Assembly (NCBI GenBank): GCA_017480685.1
Contig: JAFUSD010000096.1
Span: forward strand, 1 to 35,544
Origin: Bacteroidaceae bacterium
GTDB lineage: Bacteria > Bacteroidota > Bacteroidia > Bacteroidales > Bacteroidaceae
DNA length: 35,544 nucleotides
Direction: 5' to 3'
Shown here: in pieces, positions 7,498 through 15,758 of the stretch
Layout: every line of letters starts with the position of its first letter
Position numbering within the stretch: position 1 is the first letter of the stretch
Notes under the pieces: generated by a model
Told to the model about the DNA's origin: nothing
What the model saw: only the letters and a program-made list of their open reading frames with translations
Database searches by the model: none
Made by a program: the position numbers and the translations under genes

Positions 7498-8646
7498 TCA
7501 CTTCAGTTGCCTATACTCTTCCCACCTATTCATGATGCCGCTCACATATCCGTAGGTCTCGCTGCCTCGCATGTAGCCGTGGGTGGCGAGGGGGTCGTTG
7601 TAGTAGCGTGGTTCGCTGAGGTGGAGTACGAAGTAGTCGACGTTTGAGGTCCAGCGGTCGGGGTCGCGGCCGTAGCGTCGTGCCAGCTGGCGTGCGTCGT
7701 CGATGTGTCCGGGACCTGCATTGTAGGCAGCCAGCACGAACTTGGTGCGCTCTGTGGGGTTGGGGATGTCGGAGTAGTGTTGCAGGAGTTGGGAGAGATA
7801 GCGCACTCCGCCGCGCACATTGGCCTCGGGGTCGAACATCTGCGAGGGGCTTACTCCTACGCTTTGTGCTGTCCGGGGCATGAGTTGCATGAGTCCCATG
7901 GCTCCCATGGGCGATACGGCCTGGGGGTCGAATCCGCTTTCTTGATAGGATTGTGCGGCAAGCAGGCGCCAATCCCATGAGATGGTAGTGGAATAGCGTC
8001 GGAAGAGGTGGTCGTAGTGGGATATCTGTCCTTTAGCGCGGTTGAGGATGGCGCTGTAGTTGCGGCGTCGCGGGGTGTAGGTGTGTCCCTGTCCGTCGGA
8101 TATGCTGATGGCCGTGAGTTGCTGAAACCGAGATGAGTTGTCGTGCATCCATTGGTTGAGCGACTGCGCAAGCAGCGGTGAGTCTTTGCGTACGAGCCAT
8201 GCCACTCCGCCCACGTTGCATGCGGCTGGGTGGAGGCTATCTACGAGGTGTGTGATTTCTGCCTGTCCGCATGTGGTGAATAGGCGTTCGATGCTGTCGG
8301 AAAGTGCTATCGCACATGCTGCTATGTCGGCATCTCCATTAGCGAGATGGTGGAGCAGTGCCGCCGAGTCGCGCATCACGTCGACCCGTATCTGGCATCC
8401 TATGCTGCGTGCGTAGGCCTCGGCCAAGCGGTATTGGGTTCCGAAGTGCTCGCCGTAGTACTCGAAGTAGGTGTCCTGGCCATAAAGTGTGGCCACGATG
8501 AGCTCGCCTCCCTGCTGTATATCGTAGAGGTCGAGCGATGCGGCAGGTGTCGATTGCTTAAACACCCCGAGTTCCTTCGTCCGCTGCTCGTGGCATGCGG
8601 TGAAGGCGATGCATGCTATGATTGCTATGAAAAACCGTTGTTTCAC
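7498..8646 (-). CDS. mltF: MltF-like membrane-bound lytic murein transglycosylase
   Basis: This is a 382-residue lipoprotein: the leader MKQRFFIAIIACIAFTAC gives a lipobox Cys18. Residues about 45-175 resemble a family 3 solute-binding domain (GGELIVATLYG; NGDADIAACAIALS; VAWLVRKDSPLL). Residues about 215-340 form the SLT lysozyme-like domain, with catalytic Glu236 in AAQSYQESGFDP followed by SPMGAMGLMQLMP and AAYNAGPGH. This is the MltF arrangement. The enzyme cleaves the beta-1,4 link between MurNAc and GlcNAc, leaving a 1,6-anhydro end, and is expected at the inner face of the outer membrane. It is shorter than E. coli MltF. It is transcribed alone and away from the mut genes. Confidence 0.92.
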   Translation of the reverse strand: MKQRFFIAIIACIAFTACHEQRTKELGVFKQSTPAASLDLYDIQQGGELIVATLYGQDTYFEYYGEHFGTQYRLAEAYARSIGCQIRVDVMRDSAALLHHLANGDADIAACAIALSDSIERLFTTCGQAEITHLVDSLHPAACNVGGVAWLVRKDSPLLAQSLNQWMHDNSSRFQQLTAISISDGQGHTYTPRRRNYSAILNRAKGQISHYDHLFRRYSTTISWDWRLLAAQSYQESGFDPQAVSPMGAMGLMQLMPRTAQSVGVSPSQMFDPEANVRGGVRYLSQLLQHYSDIPNPTERTKFVLAAYNAGPGHIDDARQLARRYGRDPDRWTSNVDYFVLHLSEPRYYNDPLATHGYMRGSETYGYVSGIMNRWEEYRQLK

Positions 8647-8671
8647 TTTCCGCCTGTTTCGTTACGCGGTG

Positions 8672-8679
8672 CAAAGTTA
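8672..8679 (-). promoter_or_regulatory. -7 box for the mltF-like gene
   Basis: Read on the minus strand this is TAACTTTG, 25 nt before the start codon. No TTG is found at the usual 20-nt spacing, so the promoter is only half supported. Confidence 0.45.
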
Positions 8680-8752
8680 GGCATAATTTGCGATTTGGCG
8701 TGCTTGTCGCGGCAATTTATTTCGTATTTGCGTGTATTTTCTTATATGGAAA

Positions 8753-8818
8753 ACGGTCGTCCCCCGTACAGAGTACGGTCGTACCTTGTACAGAGTACGG
8801 TCGTCCCCTGTACGGGGG
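8753..8818. repeat. Tandem repeat, three copies, 22-nt period
   Basis: Units start at 8753, 8775 and 8797, each beginning ACGGTCGT. The first two also end GTACAGAGT. The third ends differently, so that GTCGTCCCC (8800-8808) pairs with GGGGACGAC (8815-8823) in a 9-bp hairpin with a 6-nt loop. The array lies in the mltF-mutA spacer, outside any gene. Confidence 0.88.
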
Positions 8819-9005
8819 ACGACTTTCTCAAGCACAAGTGATTGTTTGAGAATATAAGCGTTTGATTATCAATAGTCGTTTGTTTTGTATGATGTCTGTG
8901 TGATAATTTGTCGCCATTTCAAGGATTATTTGGTATTTGGGGTATAAATTAAGCATGGTTTACACTCAGCATCCGGTTTTGCCAGCACTTTTTTTGGAAC
9001 TGGCA

Positions 9006-9087
9006 ATGCGGCACGGAGACCCCCTCCGCTTAGCTCGTCCCCCTTACAGGCGGGACAGTCCATGCGGCACGCAGCCCCCACTCCGCT
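9006..9087. repeat. Pair of GC-rich direct repeats
   Basis: Two copies, at 9006-9030 and 9062-9087, share ATGCGGCACG, a C-rich middle and CTCCGCT, with single-base differences. The copies are separated by about 31 nt containing another C/G-rich inverted pair. Each can fold on itself through GCGG/CCGC. Confidence 0.6.
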
Positions 9088-9150
9088 ATTCATTATTCAT
9101 TATTAATTATTCATTATTACAAAATTCATTATTAATTATTCATTACTAAA
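9086..9150. repeat. ATTCATTA-type AT-rich repeat upstream of mutA
   Basis: Repeated ATTCATTATT and TTAATTATTCATT units run for about 65 nt. The same element type precedes tRNA-His and nhaA in this window. Confidence 0.7.
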
Positions 9151-9260
9151 AAATCATTTCATTATTACAAAACATGCAGTTTATTTGCAATATTGGGTTG
9201 ACAAATTGGCGGTGAGCAAAGGGAGAACCACACCTTATATATTAATAAAGGTGAAAAAAA

Positions 9261-9291
9261 TTGGTGGTGCGAGATAAAAGGCTTAACTTTG
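9261..9291 (+). promoter_or_regulatory. Promoter for the mutA-mutB operon
   Basis: A -33 TTG at 9261-9263, a 20-nt spacer and a -7 box TAACTTTG at 9284-9291 fit the phylum consensus exactly. The leader to the mutA start is about 100 nt and includes small inverted repeats (GCATT/AATGC near 9329-9345). It is too short and lacks the conserved box for a cobalamin riboswitch. The spacer contains a 14-mer that recurs at 30615. Confidence 0.82.
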
Positions 9292-9400
9292 TCGGTTGGT
9301 TGCGCACGCATAATGCGCGCGTACTTCATGCATTATACAATGCAACATAGCATTACACATGCGCGACATTCACAATTTATTAACAATTTATAAATTCATT

Positions 9401-11251
9401 ATGGCAAAAAAAGAAAAGCTCTTCTCGGAGTTTACCGCCCCTTCTCGACAGGAATGGATCGACAAGATAATTGTCGACCTTAAGGGTGCCGACTTCGACA
9501 AGAAAATGGTATGGCGCACAAACGAAGGTTTCAACGTCCAGCCATTCTATCGCCGCGAAGACCTCGAAGGCAACAAAGCAGTCGATGCGCTGCCAGGCGA
9601 GTTCCCATTCATCCGCGGCAACAAGAAAGACAACAACCTGTGGTATGTCAGACAGAACATTGAGGTTGACGACCCGAAAGCCGCCAACGCAAAGGCTCTC
9701 GACATACTGATGAAGGGTGTCGACTCGCTCGGATTCCACTTCGCAGGCGAGAAGGTAAGTCGCGAAACAATCGAGACACTGCTCAACGACATCGAGCCCA
9801 CATGTGTAGAACTCAACTTCACCACATGCCAAGGCAAGTGCGTAGAGCTGGCACAGATTCTCGTGGCATACTTCAAGGCAAAGGGCTGCGACCTCACAAA
9901 GTGTGTGGGTAGCATCAACTTCGACCCTATCCAGAAAATCCTGAAGGCAGGCAAAGACACAAGCGAGAAGATAGCACTTGCTCCTGCACTCATCGAAGCA
10001 CTCGAGGAACTGCCCGAATACAAGTGCGTGAACGTAAACTCAGTAGCACTCGTCAACGCAGGCGCCTACATCTATCAGGAACTGGGATATGCACTGGCAT
10101 GGGGTAACGAATACCTGCAGCAGCTGACCGACGCTGGAGTACCAGTAGAGAAGGCAGCAAGCCGCATCAAGTTCAACATGGGTATCGGCGGCAACTACTT
10201 CATGGAAATAGCCAAGTTCCGCGCTGCACGCATGCTCTGGGCACAAATCGTAAAGCAATACGAGCCCAAGTGCGACTGCGTGTGCCAGATGCACGTATGC
10301 GCTACGACCACAACCTACAACCAGACAATGTTCGACAGCTACGTCAACCTGCTCCGCAGCCAGACAGAAACCATGTCGGCAGCACTGGCCATGGTCGACT
10401 CAATCGTAGTCACTCCATTCGACAAACCATACGAGACTCCAAACGACTTCTCAGAGCGCCTGGCACGCAACCAGCAACTGCTGCTCAAAGAAGAAGCACA
10501 CTTCAACAAAATCGTTGACGTGGCAGGAGGCTCATACTACATAGAACACCTCACCCAAGCCCTCGCAGAGCAGGCATGGAAACTCTTCCTCGACGTAGAA
10601 AGCAACGGAGGATTCCTCGCCCAGGCACTCGCAGGCAAGGTGCAGGACACCATCAACGCCACCAACCAGGCACGCCACGCCAACGCAGCAAAGCGCAAGG
10701 AGTTCATCCTCGGAACCAACCAGTTCCCCAACTTCACCGAAACAAGCGAAGGCAAGCGCCCAGCCGCCGGCTGCTGCCACTGCTGCAACGACGAGGCAAG
10801 CACCATCAGCCGCCTCGACACCAGCCGTCTGGCAAGCGAATTCGAAGCACTGCGCCTCGAGACCGAAGCAGCAAAGAAGCAACCCGTTGCATTCATGCTC
10901 ACCATCGGCAACCTCGCCATGCGCCAGGCACGTGCACAGTTCTCATGCAACTTCCTCGCCGCTGCAGGCTACAAGGTTATCGACAACCTTGGATTCCAAA
11001 CAGTGGAAGAAGGAGTTGAAGCTGCAATGAAGGCCAATGCCGACATCGTAGTCCTCTGCTCATCCGACGATGAATATGCTGAATATGCCATCCCTGCATT
11101 CAAGGCACTCGACGGTCGCGCCATCTACATCGTAGCCGGAGCACCTGCCTGCATGGAAGACCTCAAGGCCGCCGGCATCGAGAATTTCATCCACGTACGC
11201 AGCAACCAGCTGGAGACACTCAAGGAGTTTAATAAGAAATTAGGAATCTGA
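9401..11251 (+). CDS. mutA: Methylmalonyl-CoA mutase small (beta) subunit
   Basis: The protein is 616 residues starting MAKKEKLFSEFTAPSRQEWIDKI. The in-frame ATG at 9359 would lie in the leader and is not used here. The N-terminal two-thirds is the mutase TIM-barrel fold (DDPKAANAKALDIL; GGNYFMEIAKFRAARMLWAQI; ETPNDFSERLARNQQLLLKEE). The C-terminal about 130 residues keep the B12-binding fold but lack the cobalt-ligating DxHxxG motif, as expected for the non-catalytic subunit. With MutB it forms the heterodimer that interconverts succinyl-CoA and (R)-methylmalonyl-CoA, a step in propionate formation from succinate. A Cys-rich insert (CCHCCNDEA, near residue 460) sits in the linker between domains. 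mutB follows after an intervening gene. Confidence 0.96.
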   Translation: MAKKEKLFSEFTAPSRQEWIDKIIVDLKGADFDKKMVWRTNEGFNVQPFYRREDLEGNKAVDALPGEFPFIRGNKKDNNLWYVRQNIEVDDPKAANAKALDILMKGVDSLGFHFAGEKVSRETIETLLNDIEPTCVELNFTTCQGKCVELAQILVAYFKAKGCDLTKCVGSINFDPIQKILKAGKDTSEKIALAPALIEALEELPEYKCVNVNSVALVNAGAYIYQELGYALAWGNEYLQQLTDAGVPVEKAASRIKFNMGIGGNYFMEIAKFRAARMLWAQIVKQYEPKCDCVCQMHVCATTTTYNQTMFDSYVNLLRSQTETMSAALAMVDSIVVTPFDKPYETPNDFSERLARNQQLLLKEEAHFNKIVDVAGGSYYIEHLTQALAEQAWKLFLDVESNGGFLAQALAGKVQDTINATNQARHANAAKRKEFILGTNQFPNFTETSEGKRPAAGCCHCCNDEASTISRLDTSRLASEFEALRLETEAAKKQPVAFMLTIGNLAMRQARAQFSCNFLAAAGYKVIDNLGFQTVEEGVEAAMKANADIVVLCSSDDEYAEYAIPAFKALDGRAIYIVAGAPACMEDLKAAGIENFIHVRSNQLETLKEFNKKLGI

Positions 11252-11254
11252 TAA

Positions 11255-11313
11255 TTTACGATTTACGAATTTACGATTTACTATTTATTGACGATTTAGT
11301 AATTTAGTAATTT
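11255..11313. repeat. AT-rich repeat, left flank of the four-helix-bundle gene
   Basis: This is a run of short units of the type ATTTACGATTTAC and ATTTAGTA between the mutA stop and the next start codon. ACGATTTACTATTTA at 11273-11287 is the exact reverse complement of 11717-11731 on the other side of the gene. Confidence 0.8.
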
Positions 11314-11697
11314 ATGAACAAAGACGAATTACGCGAACGCATGACTACATTTGCAGTCAGAATCGTTAAAATGGTAGATTCGATGCCACAAACTACAGCA
11401 GGATTAGCTATAGCAAGGCAAATAGTTCGTTCAGGAACATCGCCATCGGCCAATTACCGAGCAGCATGTTTGGCAAAATCGGACAAAGACTTTATAAACA
11501 AACTAAAGATGGTGGAAGAGGAACTTGATGAAACAAGCCACTGGCTCGATATCATCATGAGAAGCAACATGATGAACACATCACGCCTTCAACCACTAAG
11601 CCAAGAATGCAACGAACTGCTCAACATAATTGCAAAGTCGATCATAACGACAAAGACAAGGATGGTGGCAGACGAGCAAGCTAAATCGAAAAATTAA
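11314..11697 (+). CDS. Four-helix-bundle protein (23S rRNA intervening-sequence / Avd-like family)
   Basis: This 127-residue all-helical protein has the family signature RQIVRSGTSPSANYRAACLAKSDKDFINKL followed by EEELDETSHWLD. The family was first described from open reading frames inside 23S rRNA intervening sequences and is structurally related to Avd, the accessory protein of diversity-generating retroelements. Its cellular role is not established. Here it lies between mutA and mutB, flanked by inverted AT-rich repeats that reach the mutB start codon, and is visibly more A-rich than the mut genes. No reverse transcriptase or rRNA is nearby. This looks like a small inserted cassette rather than a component of the mutase. 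Confidence 0.88.
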   Translation: MNKDELRERMTTFAVRIVKMVDSMPQTTAGLAIARQIVRSGTSPSANYRAACLAKSDKDFINKLKMVEEELDETSHWLDIIMRSNMMNTSRLQPLSQECNELLNIIAKSIITTKTRMVADEQAKSKN

Positions 11698-11745
11698 ATA
11701 AATAGTAAATAAATCGTAAATAGTAAATCGTCAAATCGTAAATGA
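11698..11745. repeat. AT-rich repeat, right flank of the four-helix-bundle gene
   Basis: Units such as AAATCGTAAATAGTAAATCG mirror the left flank in inverted orientation (15 exact bases, 11717-11731). The repeat runs directly into the first ATG of mutB. Confidence 0.8.
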
Positions 11746-13913
11746 ACATGATGAGAAAACAATTTAACAACGTAGATATATACGCAGGTATTGCTGCCAA
11801 GAATGGCCAGCAATGGCAGAAAGAATCAGGAATCACTGCCAATTGGAGAACTCCTGAGCAGATAGATATTCAGCCAGTATATACCAAGGAAGACCTCGAA
11901 GGCATGGAACACCTCGACTTCGCAGCAGGTATTCCACCATTCCTTCGCGGACCATACTCAATGATGTACCCGTTCCGCCCATGGACCATCCGTCAGTATG
12001 CAGGATTCTCAACGGCCGAAGAGTCGAACGCATTCTACCGCCGCAACCTCGCATCAGGACAGAAAGGCCTCTCTGTGGCATTCGACCTCCCGACACACCG
12101 TGGCTACTACCCCGACAACGAGCGCGTTGTGGGCGATGTAGGTAAGGCAGGCGTGTCAATCTGTAACCTCGAAAACATGAAACGACTCTTCGAAGGCATT
12201 CCACTCGCCAAGATGTCGGTATCAATGACAATGAACGGAGCCGTGCTTCCAATCCTCGCATTCTACATCAACGCAGGACTTGAGCAAGGCGCAAAACTCG
12301 AGGAAATGGCAGGAACCATACAGAACGATATCCTCAAGGAATTCATGGTGCGTAACACATACATATACCCGCCAGCATTCTCAATGAAGATCATCGCCGA
12401 CATCTTCGAATACACAAGCCAGAAGATGCCTAAGTTCAACTCAATATCAATCTCGGGTTACCACATGCAGGAAGCAGGTGCAACAGCCGACATCGAGCTC
12501 GCATACACCCTGGCCGACGGTATGGACTACCTCCGCGCAGGTGTCAACGCAGGTATCGACATCGACGCTTTCGCACCACGCCTGTCGTTCTTCTGGGCAA
12601 TCGGCATGAACCACTTCATGGAAATAGCCAAGATGCGCGCCGGACGTCTGCTTTGGGCCAAGATCGTGAAGAGCTTCGGAGCCAAGAACCCCAAGTCGAT
12701 GGCACTGCGTACACACTCACAGACATCAGGATGGTCGCTCACCGAGCAAGACCCATTCAACAACGTGGGCCGTACATGTATCGAAGCCATGGCAGCCGTG
12801 TTGGGCCACACACAGTCGCTCCACACCAACGCACTCGACGAGGCCATCGCCCTGCCAACCGACTTCTCGGCACGTATTGCACGTAACACACAGATATACA
12901 TCCAGAACGAGACCATGGTGTGCAAGCAAATCGACCCATGGGCAGGTTCATACTACGTAGAGACCCTCACCAACGAACTCGTCGACAAAGCCTGGGCACA
13001 CATCCAGGAAATCGAGAAGCTGGGCGGTATGGCAAAAGCCATCGAGACAGGTCTGCCAAAGATGCGTATCGAAGAAGCAGCAGCACGTACACAGGCTCGT
13101 ATCGACTCGGGCACTCAGTCAATCATCGGTGTCAACAAATACCGTCTCGACCACGAAGACCCAATCGATATCCTCGAAATCGACAACACTGCAGTGCGCA
13201 AGCAGCAGGAAGAATCGCTGGCCAAGGTTCGCGCCAGCCGCGACGAGGCAGCTTGCAAGGCTGCACTGGCCGAAATCACCAAGTGCGTACAAGAGTTTGC
13301 TGACGGCAAGAAGAGCAAGAACAACCTGCTCGACCTTGCAGTGAAGGCAGCCGGACTTCGTTGTACACTCGGCGAAATCTCCGACGCATGTGAAGCAGTT
13401 GTCGGACGTTACAAAGCAATAATCAGAACTATCAGCAACGTGTATTCATCAGAAAGTAAGTCGAGCGACCTCTTTGCACAGGCTTGCAAGATGACAGAGG
13501 AGTTCGCACAGAAGAACGGACGTCGTCCGCGTATCATGATTGCGAAGATGGGTCAGGACGGCCACGACCGTGGTGCCAAGGTATGTGCCACCGGTTATGC
13601 CGACTGCGGATTCGACGTCGATATGGGACCACTCTTCCAGACACCAGCCGAGTCGGCACGTCAGGCCGTCGAGAACGACGTCGATGTGCTGGGCGTAAGC
13701 TCACTGGCAGCCGGTCACAAGACCCTCATCCCGCAGGTAATCGAAGAGTTGAAGAAGCTCGGCCGTGAGGATATCCTCATCATCGCCGGCGGTGTCATCC
13801 CTGCTCAAGACTACGACTTCCTCTACAAGGCAGGCGTAGCTTGCATCTTCGGCCCAGGTACTCCGGTCAGCAAGTCAGCAATCGAAATCATGAAGATTCT
13901 GAACGAAGACTAA
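11742..13913 (+). CDS. mutB: Methylmalonyl-CoA mutase large (alpha) subunit
   Basis: The protein is 723 residues, the full length of the catalytic subunit. The TIM barrel carries [39 protein letters not shown] and [24 protein letters not shown]. The C-terminal cobalamin domain has DGHDRG with lower-ligand His608, then [21 protein letters not shown] and [12 protein letters not shown]. It catalyses the adenosylcobalamin-dependent rearrangement of methylmalonyl-CoA and succinyl-CoA together with MutA. ATGs at 11742, 11748 and 11751 are all possible. The first abuts the AT-rich repeat, and the third ([11 protein letters not shown]) may be the ancestral start. It ends at a hairpin terminator. Confidence 0.97.
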   Translation: MNMMRKQFNNVDIYAGIAAKNGQQWQKESGITANWRTPEQIDIQPVYTKEDLEGMEHLDFAAGIPPFLRGPYSMMYPFRPWTIRQYAGFSTAEESNAFYRRNLASGQKGLSVAFDLPTHRGYYPDNERVVGDVGKAGVSICNLENMKRLFEGIPLAKMSVSMTMNGAVLPILAFYINAGLEQGAKLEEMAGTIQNDILKEFMVRNTYIYPPAFSMKIIADIFEYTSQKMPKFNSISISGYHMQEAGATADIELAYTLADGMDYLRAGVNAGIDIDAFAPRLSFFWAIGMNHFMEIAKMRAGRLLWAKIVKSFGAKNPKSMALRTHSQTSGWSLTEQDPFNNVGRTCIEAMAAVLGHTQSLHTNALDEAIALPTDFSARIARNTQIYIQNETMVCKQIDPWAGSYYVETLTNELVDKAWAHIQEIEKLGGMAKAIETGLPKMRIEEAAARTQARIDSGTQSIIGVNKYRLDHEDPIDILEIDNTAVRKQQEESLAKVRASRDEAACKAALAEITKCVQEFADGKKSKNNLLDLAVKAAGLRCTLGEISDACEAVVGRYKAIIRTISNVYSSESKSSDLFAQACKMTEEFAQKNGRRPRIMIAKMGQDGHDRGAKVCATGYADCGFDVDMGPLFQTPAESARQAVENDVDVLGVSSLAAGHKTLIPQVIEELKKLGREDILIIAGGVIPAQDYDFLYKAGVACIFGPGTPVSKSAIEIMKILNED

Positions 13914-13929
13914 AGAACTATCACCAATG

Positions 13930-13980
13930 ATGCCGTCCGGATGGCGATAAACCGACCGTCCAGACGGCATTTATATTATT
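13930..13980 (+). terminator. Terminator of the mut operon
   Basis: ATGCCGTCCGGA (13930-13941) pairs with TCCAGACGGCAT (13959-13970) with one mismatch, and the stem continues weakly inward. It is followed by TTATATTATT. Confidence 0.8.
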
Positions 13981-14109
13981 TACCACACACTTCATCATAT
14001 AACGACACATAGTATTACATAATTCAACCTTCGCAAGTTCCACTTGCTTCAGTTTCAAGGAATAGAAAGGAATGGAAGAGAAGTTATCGCTCGCTTTGTT
14101 CGCTCAGGA

Positions 14110-14156
14110 AGTTAAAAGGACGAATGATACTACAGGCAGGTATCGTCCCTTTAACT
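14110..14156. repeat. Hairpin with AGTTAAA arms
   Basis: AGTTAAAAGGACGA (14110-14123) pairs with TCGTCCCTTTAACT (14143-14156) with one mismatch, around a 19-nt loop. The right arm is the first of several TTTAACT(T)C direct repeats. It may be a dispersed intergenic element or an attenuating structure; no function can be assigned. Confidence 0.6.
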
Positions 14157-14265
14157 CCTATTTAACTTCCCTTTAACTTCTTTTAATTTCTTATTACTGA
14201 CATGCGAAACTTATATTACATAACGTTATACATTTTACAGAACAACACATATTATATATATATAT

Positions 14266-14778
14266 ATGACACGGACCATCTATCTTGCAGCCGGTTGCTT
14301 CTGGGGTGCCGAACACTATCTGAAACTCATACGCGGCATCATCCACACCGAAGTGGGATTTGCCAACGGATACACCGACGCCCCCACTTACAAGGAGGTA
14401 TATACCGACACAACAGGGTATGCCGAGACAGTACGAGTGGATTACGACCCCCGACAGATAAGCCTCAAGTTGCTCATCGAGCTTTACTTCAAGGCCATCG
14501 ACCCCACAAGCCTCAATCAGCAAGGCGAAGACCGCGGCACACGCTATCGCACGGGTATCTACTACACCGACCCCGCCGAGCTCGACACCATAAACGCCGT
14601 GGTGGATGAAGTGGCACGCCAATACGACCGTCCACTCGTGGTTGAAGTAGAGCCCCTGCGCAACTTCTATCCTGCCGAGGAATACCATCAAGACTATCTC
14701 GACAAGAACCCCGACGGCTATTGCCATCTGCCCCTCGCCCTCTTCGAGTTTGCAAAGAAGGCCAACAAAGAGAATTGA
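14266..14778 (+). CDS. msrA: Peptide methionine-(S)-sulfoxide reductase MsrA
   Basis: This is a 170-residue stand-alone MsrA. The catalytic motif AAGCFWGAEHY places the nucleophile at Cys11. The GYANG-type segment (EVGFANGYTDAPTYKEV) and FFxxHDPTSLNQQGEDRGTRYR-type segment (here FKAIDPTSLNQQ then GEDRGTRYR) form the substrate pocket. NPDGYC near the end supplies a resolving Cys153. The usual His-Asp of FFxxHDPT is replaced by Ala-Ile-Asp in the segment FKAIDPT, a modest deviation. It repairs oxidised Met residues with thioredoxin as reductant. No signal peptide is seen, so it is cytoplasmic. It lies 39 nt before an EamA transporter gene and may be co-transcribed with it. Confidence 0.95.
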   Translation: MTRTIYLAAGCFWGAEHYLKLIRGIIHTEVGFANGYTDAPTYKEVYTDTTGYAETVRVDYDPRQISLKLLIELYFKAIDPTSLNQQGEDRGTRYRTGIYYTDPAELDTINAVVDEVARQYDRPLVVEVEPLRNFYPAEEYHQDYLDKNPDGYCHLPLALFEFAKKANKEN

Positions 14779-14817
14779 TAGAAACCATAGAAGATATTAA
14801 GCCCACCCCGTTTTCAC

Positions 14818-15714
14818 ATGATTTCCGCCAAACTGAAAGGCCATCTTGCCAGCGCTACCACCTACACCATCTTCGGGCTTAACATCGTGATGTGTAAAGA
14901 CATCGCCAACTGCGACCTCCTGTCGCCCTACGCTCTTTACCTGCTGCGTGCTGCGGGAGCCACCGCGCTGTTTTGGTTGTTGTCGGTCATGATGCCGCGC
15001 GAGCATGTGAGCCGAGCCGACATGCTACGCATACTCGTGGCCTCGTTCGTAGGCCTGTACATTCCGCAGATGACGTTCCTCGTGGCCATCACTATGACCA
15101 CATCCATCGACACCTCCATCCTCAGTTCCTTCTCGCCCATCATGACCATGTTTGTGGCAGCCATCGCGCTCAAAGAGCCCATCACATGGATGAAGGCAGG
15201 AGGAGTGGCATTGAGTTTTGCAGGAGTCATGCTGCTCATCTTCAACACCATGCACTCGGCTGGTAGTGTCGAGACATCATCGCCATGGGGTATAGCCCTC
15301 ATCGTGCTCAACTGCCTCAGCTTCGCCATCTACCTCGGTGTGTTCCGTCCGCTCATCTCGCGCTACAGCGTGGTGACGTTCATGAAGTGGATGTTCCTCT
15401 TCTCCACCGCCTACTGCCTGCCATTCTGCCTGCCCGATGCCATACACACCCCCTATTCGCAGCTCCCCACCAACATAGTCCTCGAAATCATCTATGTGGT
15501 GATGTTCGCCACCTTCATCGCCTATTTCCTCGTGCCCATCGGACAGAAACACATACGCCCCACCCTCGTAAGCCTCTACTCATATCTCCAGCCCATCATA
15601 GCCGTCGTAATCAGCATCTGCATAGGCATGGACCGCCTCTCGTGGCAGAAGGTCGCCGCCATCATCTGCGTCTTCACAGGTGTGTGGGTAGTAAGTCGCA
15701 GCAAAAAAGCATAA
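14818..15714 (+). CDS. EamA/DMT-family transporter
   Basis: This 298-residue membrane protein has about ten hydrophobic segments, arranged as the two tandem five-helix EamA halves of the drug/metabolite transporter superfamily. The end of the first half shows SILSSFSPIMTMFVAAIALKE...ITWMKAGGVALSFAGVMLL, and the second half ends with PTLVSLYSYLQPIIAVVIS...LSWQKVAAIICVFTGVWVV. Both are the characteristic late-helix repeats. Members export amino acids, metabolites or drugs across the inner membrane. The substrate cannot be predicted. The protein ends in a short basic tail. Confidence 0.9.
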   Translation: MISAKLKGHLASATTYTIFGLNIVMCKDIANCDLLSPYALYLLRAAGATALFWLLSVMMPREHVSRADMLRILVASFVGLYIPQMTFLVAITMTTSIDTSILSSFSPIMTMFVAAIALKEPITWMKAGGVALSFAGVMLLIFNTMHSAGSVETSSPWGIALIVLNCLSFAIYLGVFRPLISRYSVVTFMKWMFLFSTAYCLPFCLPDAIHTPYSQLPTNIVLEIIYVVMFATFIAYFLVPIGQKHIRPTLVSLYSYLQPIIAVVISICIGMDRLSWQKVAAIICVFTGVWVVSRSKKA

Positions 15715-15758
15715 TGTTTTGCTGAACGAGCGCTACATCTTTTTTGAGACTTCGTAGT

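Larger units (their letters stand above)
8647..9400. other. Long divergent intergenic region between mltF and mutA
   Basis: No gene was recognised in these 754 nt. From left to right it holds the mltF -7 box, a 22-nt-period tandem repeat (8753-8818), and a stretch without visible structure. Next come two copies of a GC-rich block (9006-9030 and 9062-9087, both starting ATGCGGCACG and ending CTCCGCT), an AT-rich ATTCATTA repeat (about 9086-9150), the mutA promoter and a leader of about 100 nt. Open frames crossing it change character at the repeats and are not credible genes. Confidence 0.8.
13914..14265. other. Intergenic region between mutB and msrA
   Basis: No gene was seen in these 352 nt. 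They hold the mutB terminator, a short inverted repeat (GCAAGT/ACTTGC near 14043), a longer hairpin at 14110-14156 and a run of TTTAACTTC-like direct repeats (14149-14190). No TAnnTTTG promoter box for msrA was recognised. Confidence 0.75.

Noticed and set aside
8347-8841. 164-codon plus-strand open frame from within mltF into the spacer
   Set aside because: Antisense to mltF for most of its length and then crosses the 22-nt repeat; not protein-like.
9292-9400. Cobalamin riboswitch in the mutA leader
   Set aside because: The leader is only about 100 nt and shows no conserved B12-box-like string; the inverted repeats are short.
11314-11697. Part of a diversity-generating retroelement (Avd)
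   Set aside because: No reverse transcriptase, template repeat or variable-repeat target lies nearby; the protein is assigned only to the wider four-helix-bundle family.
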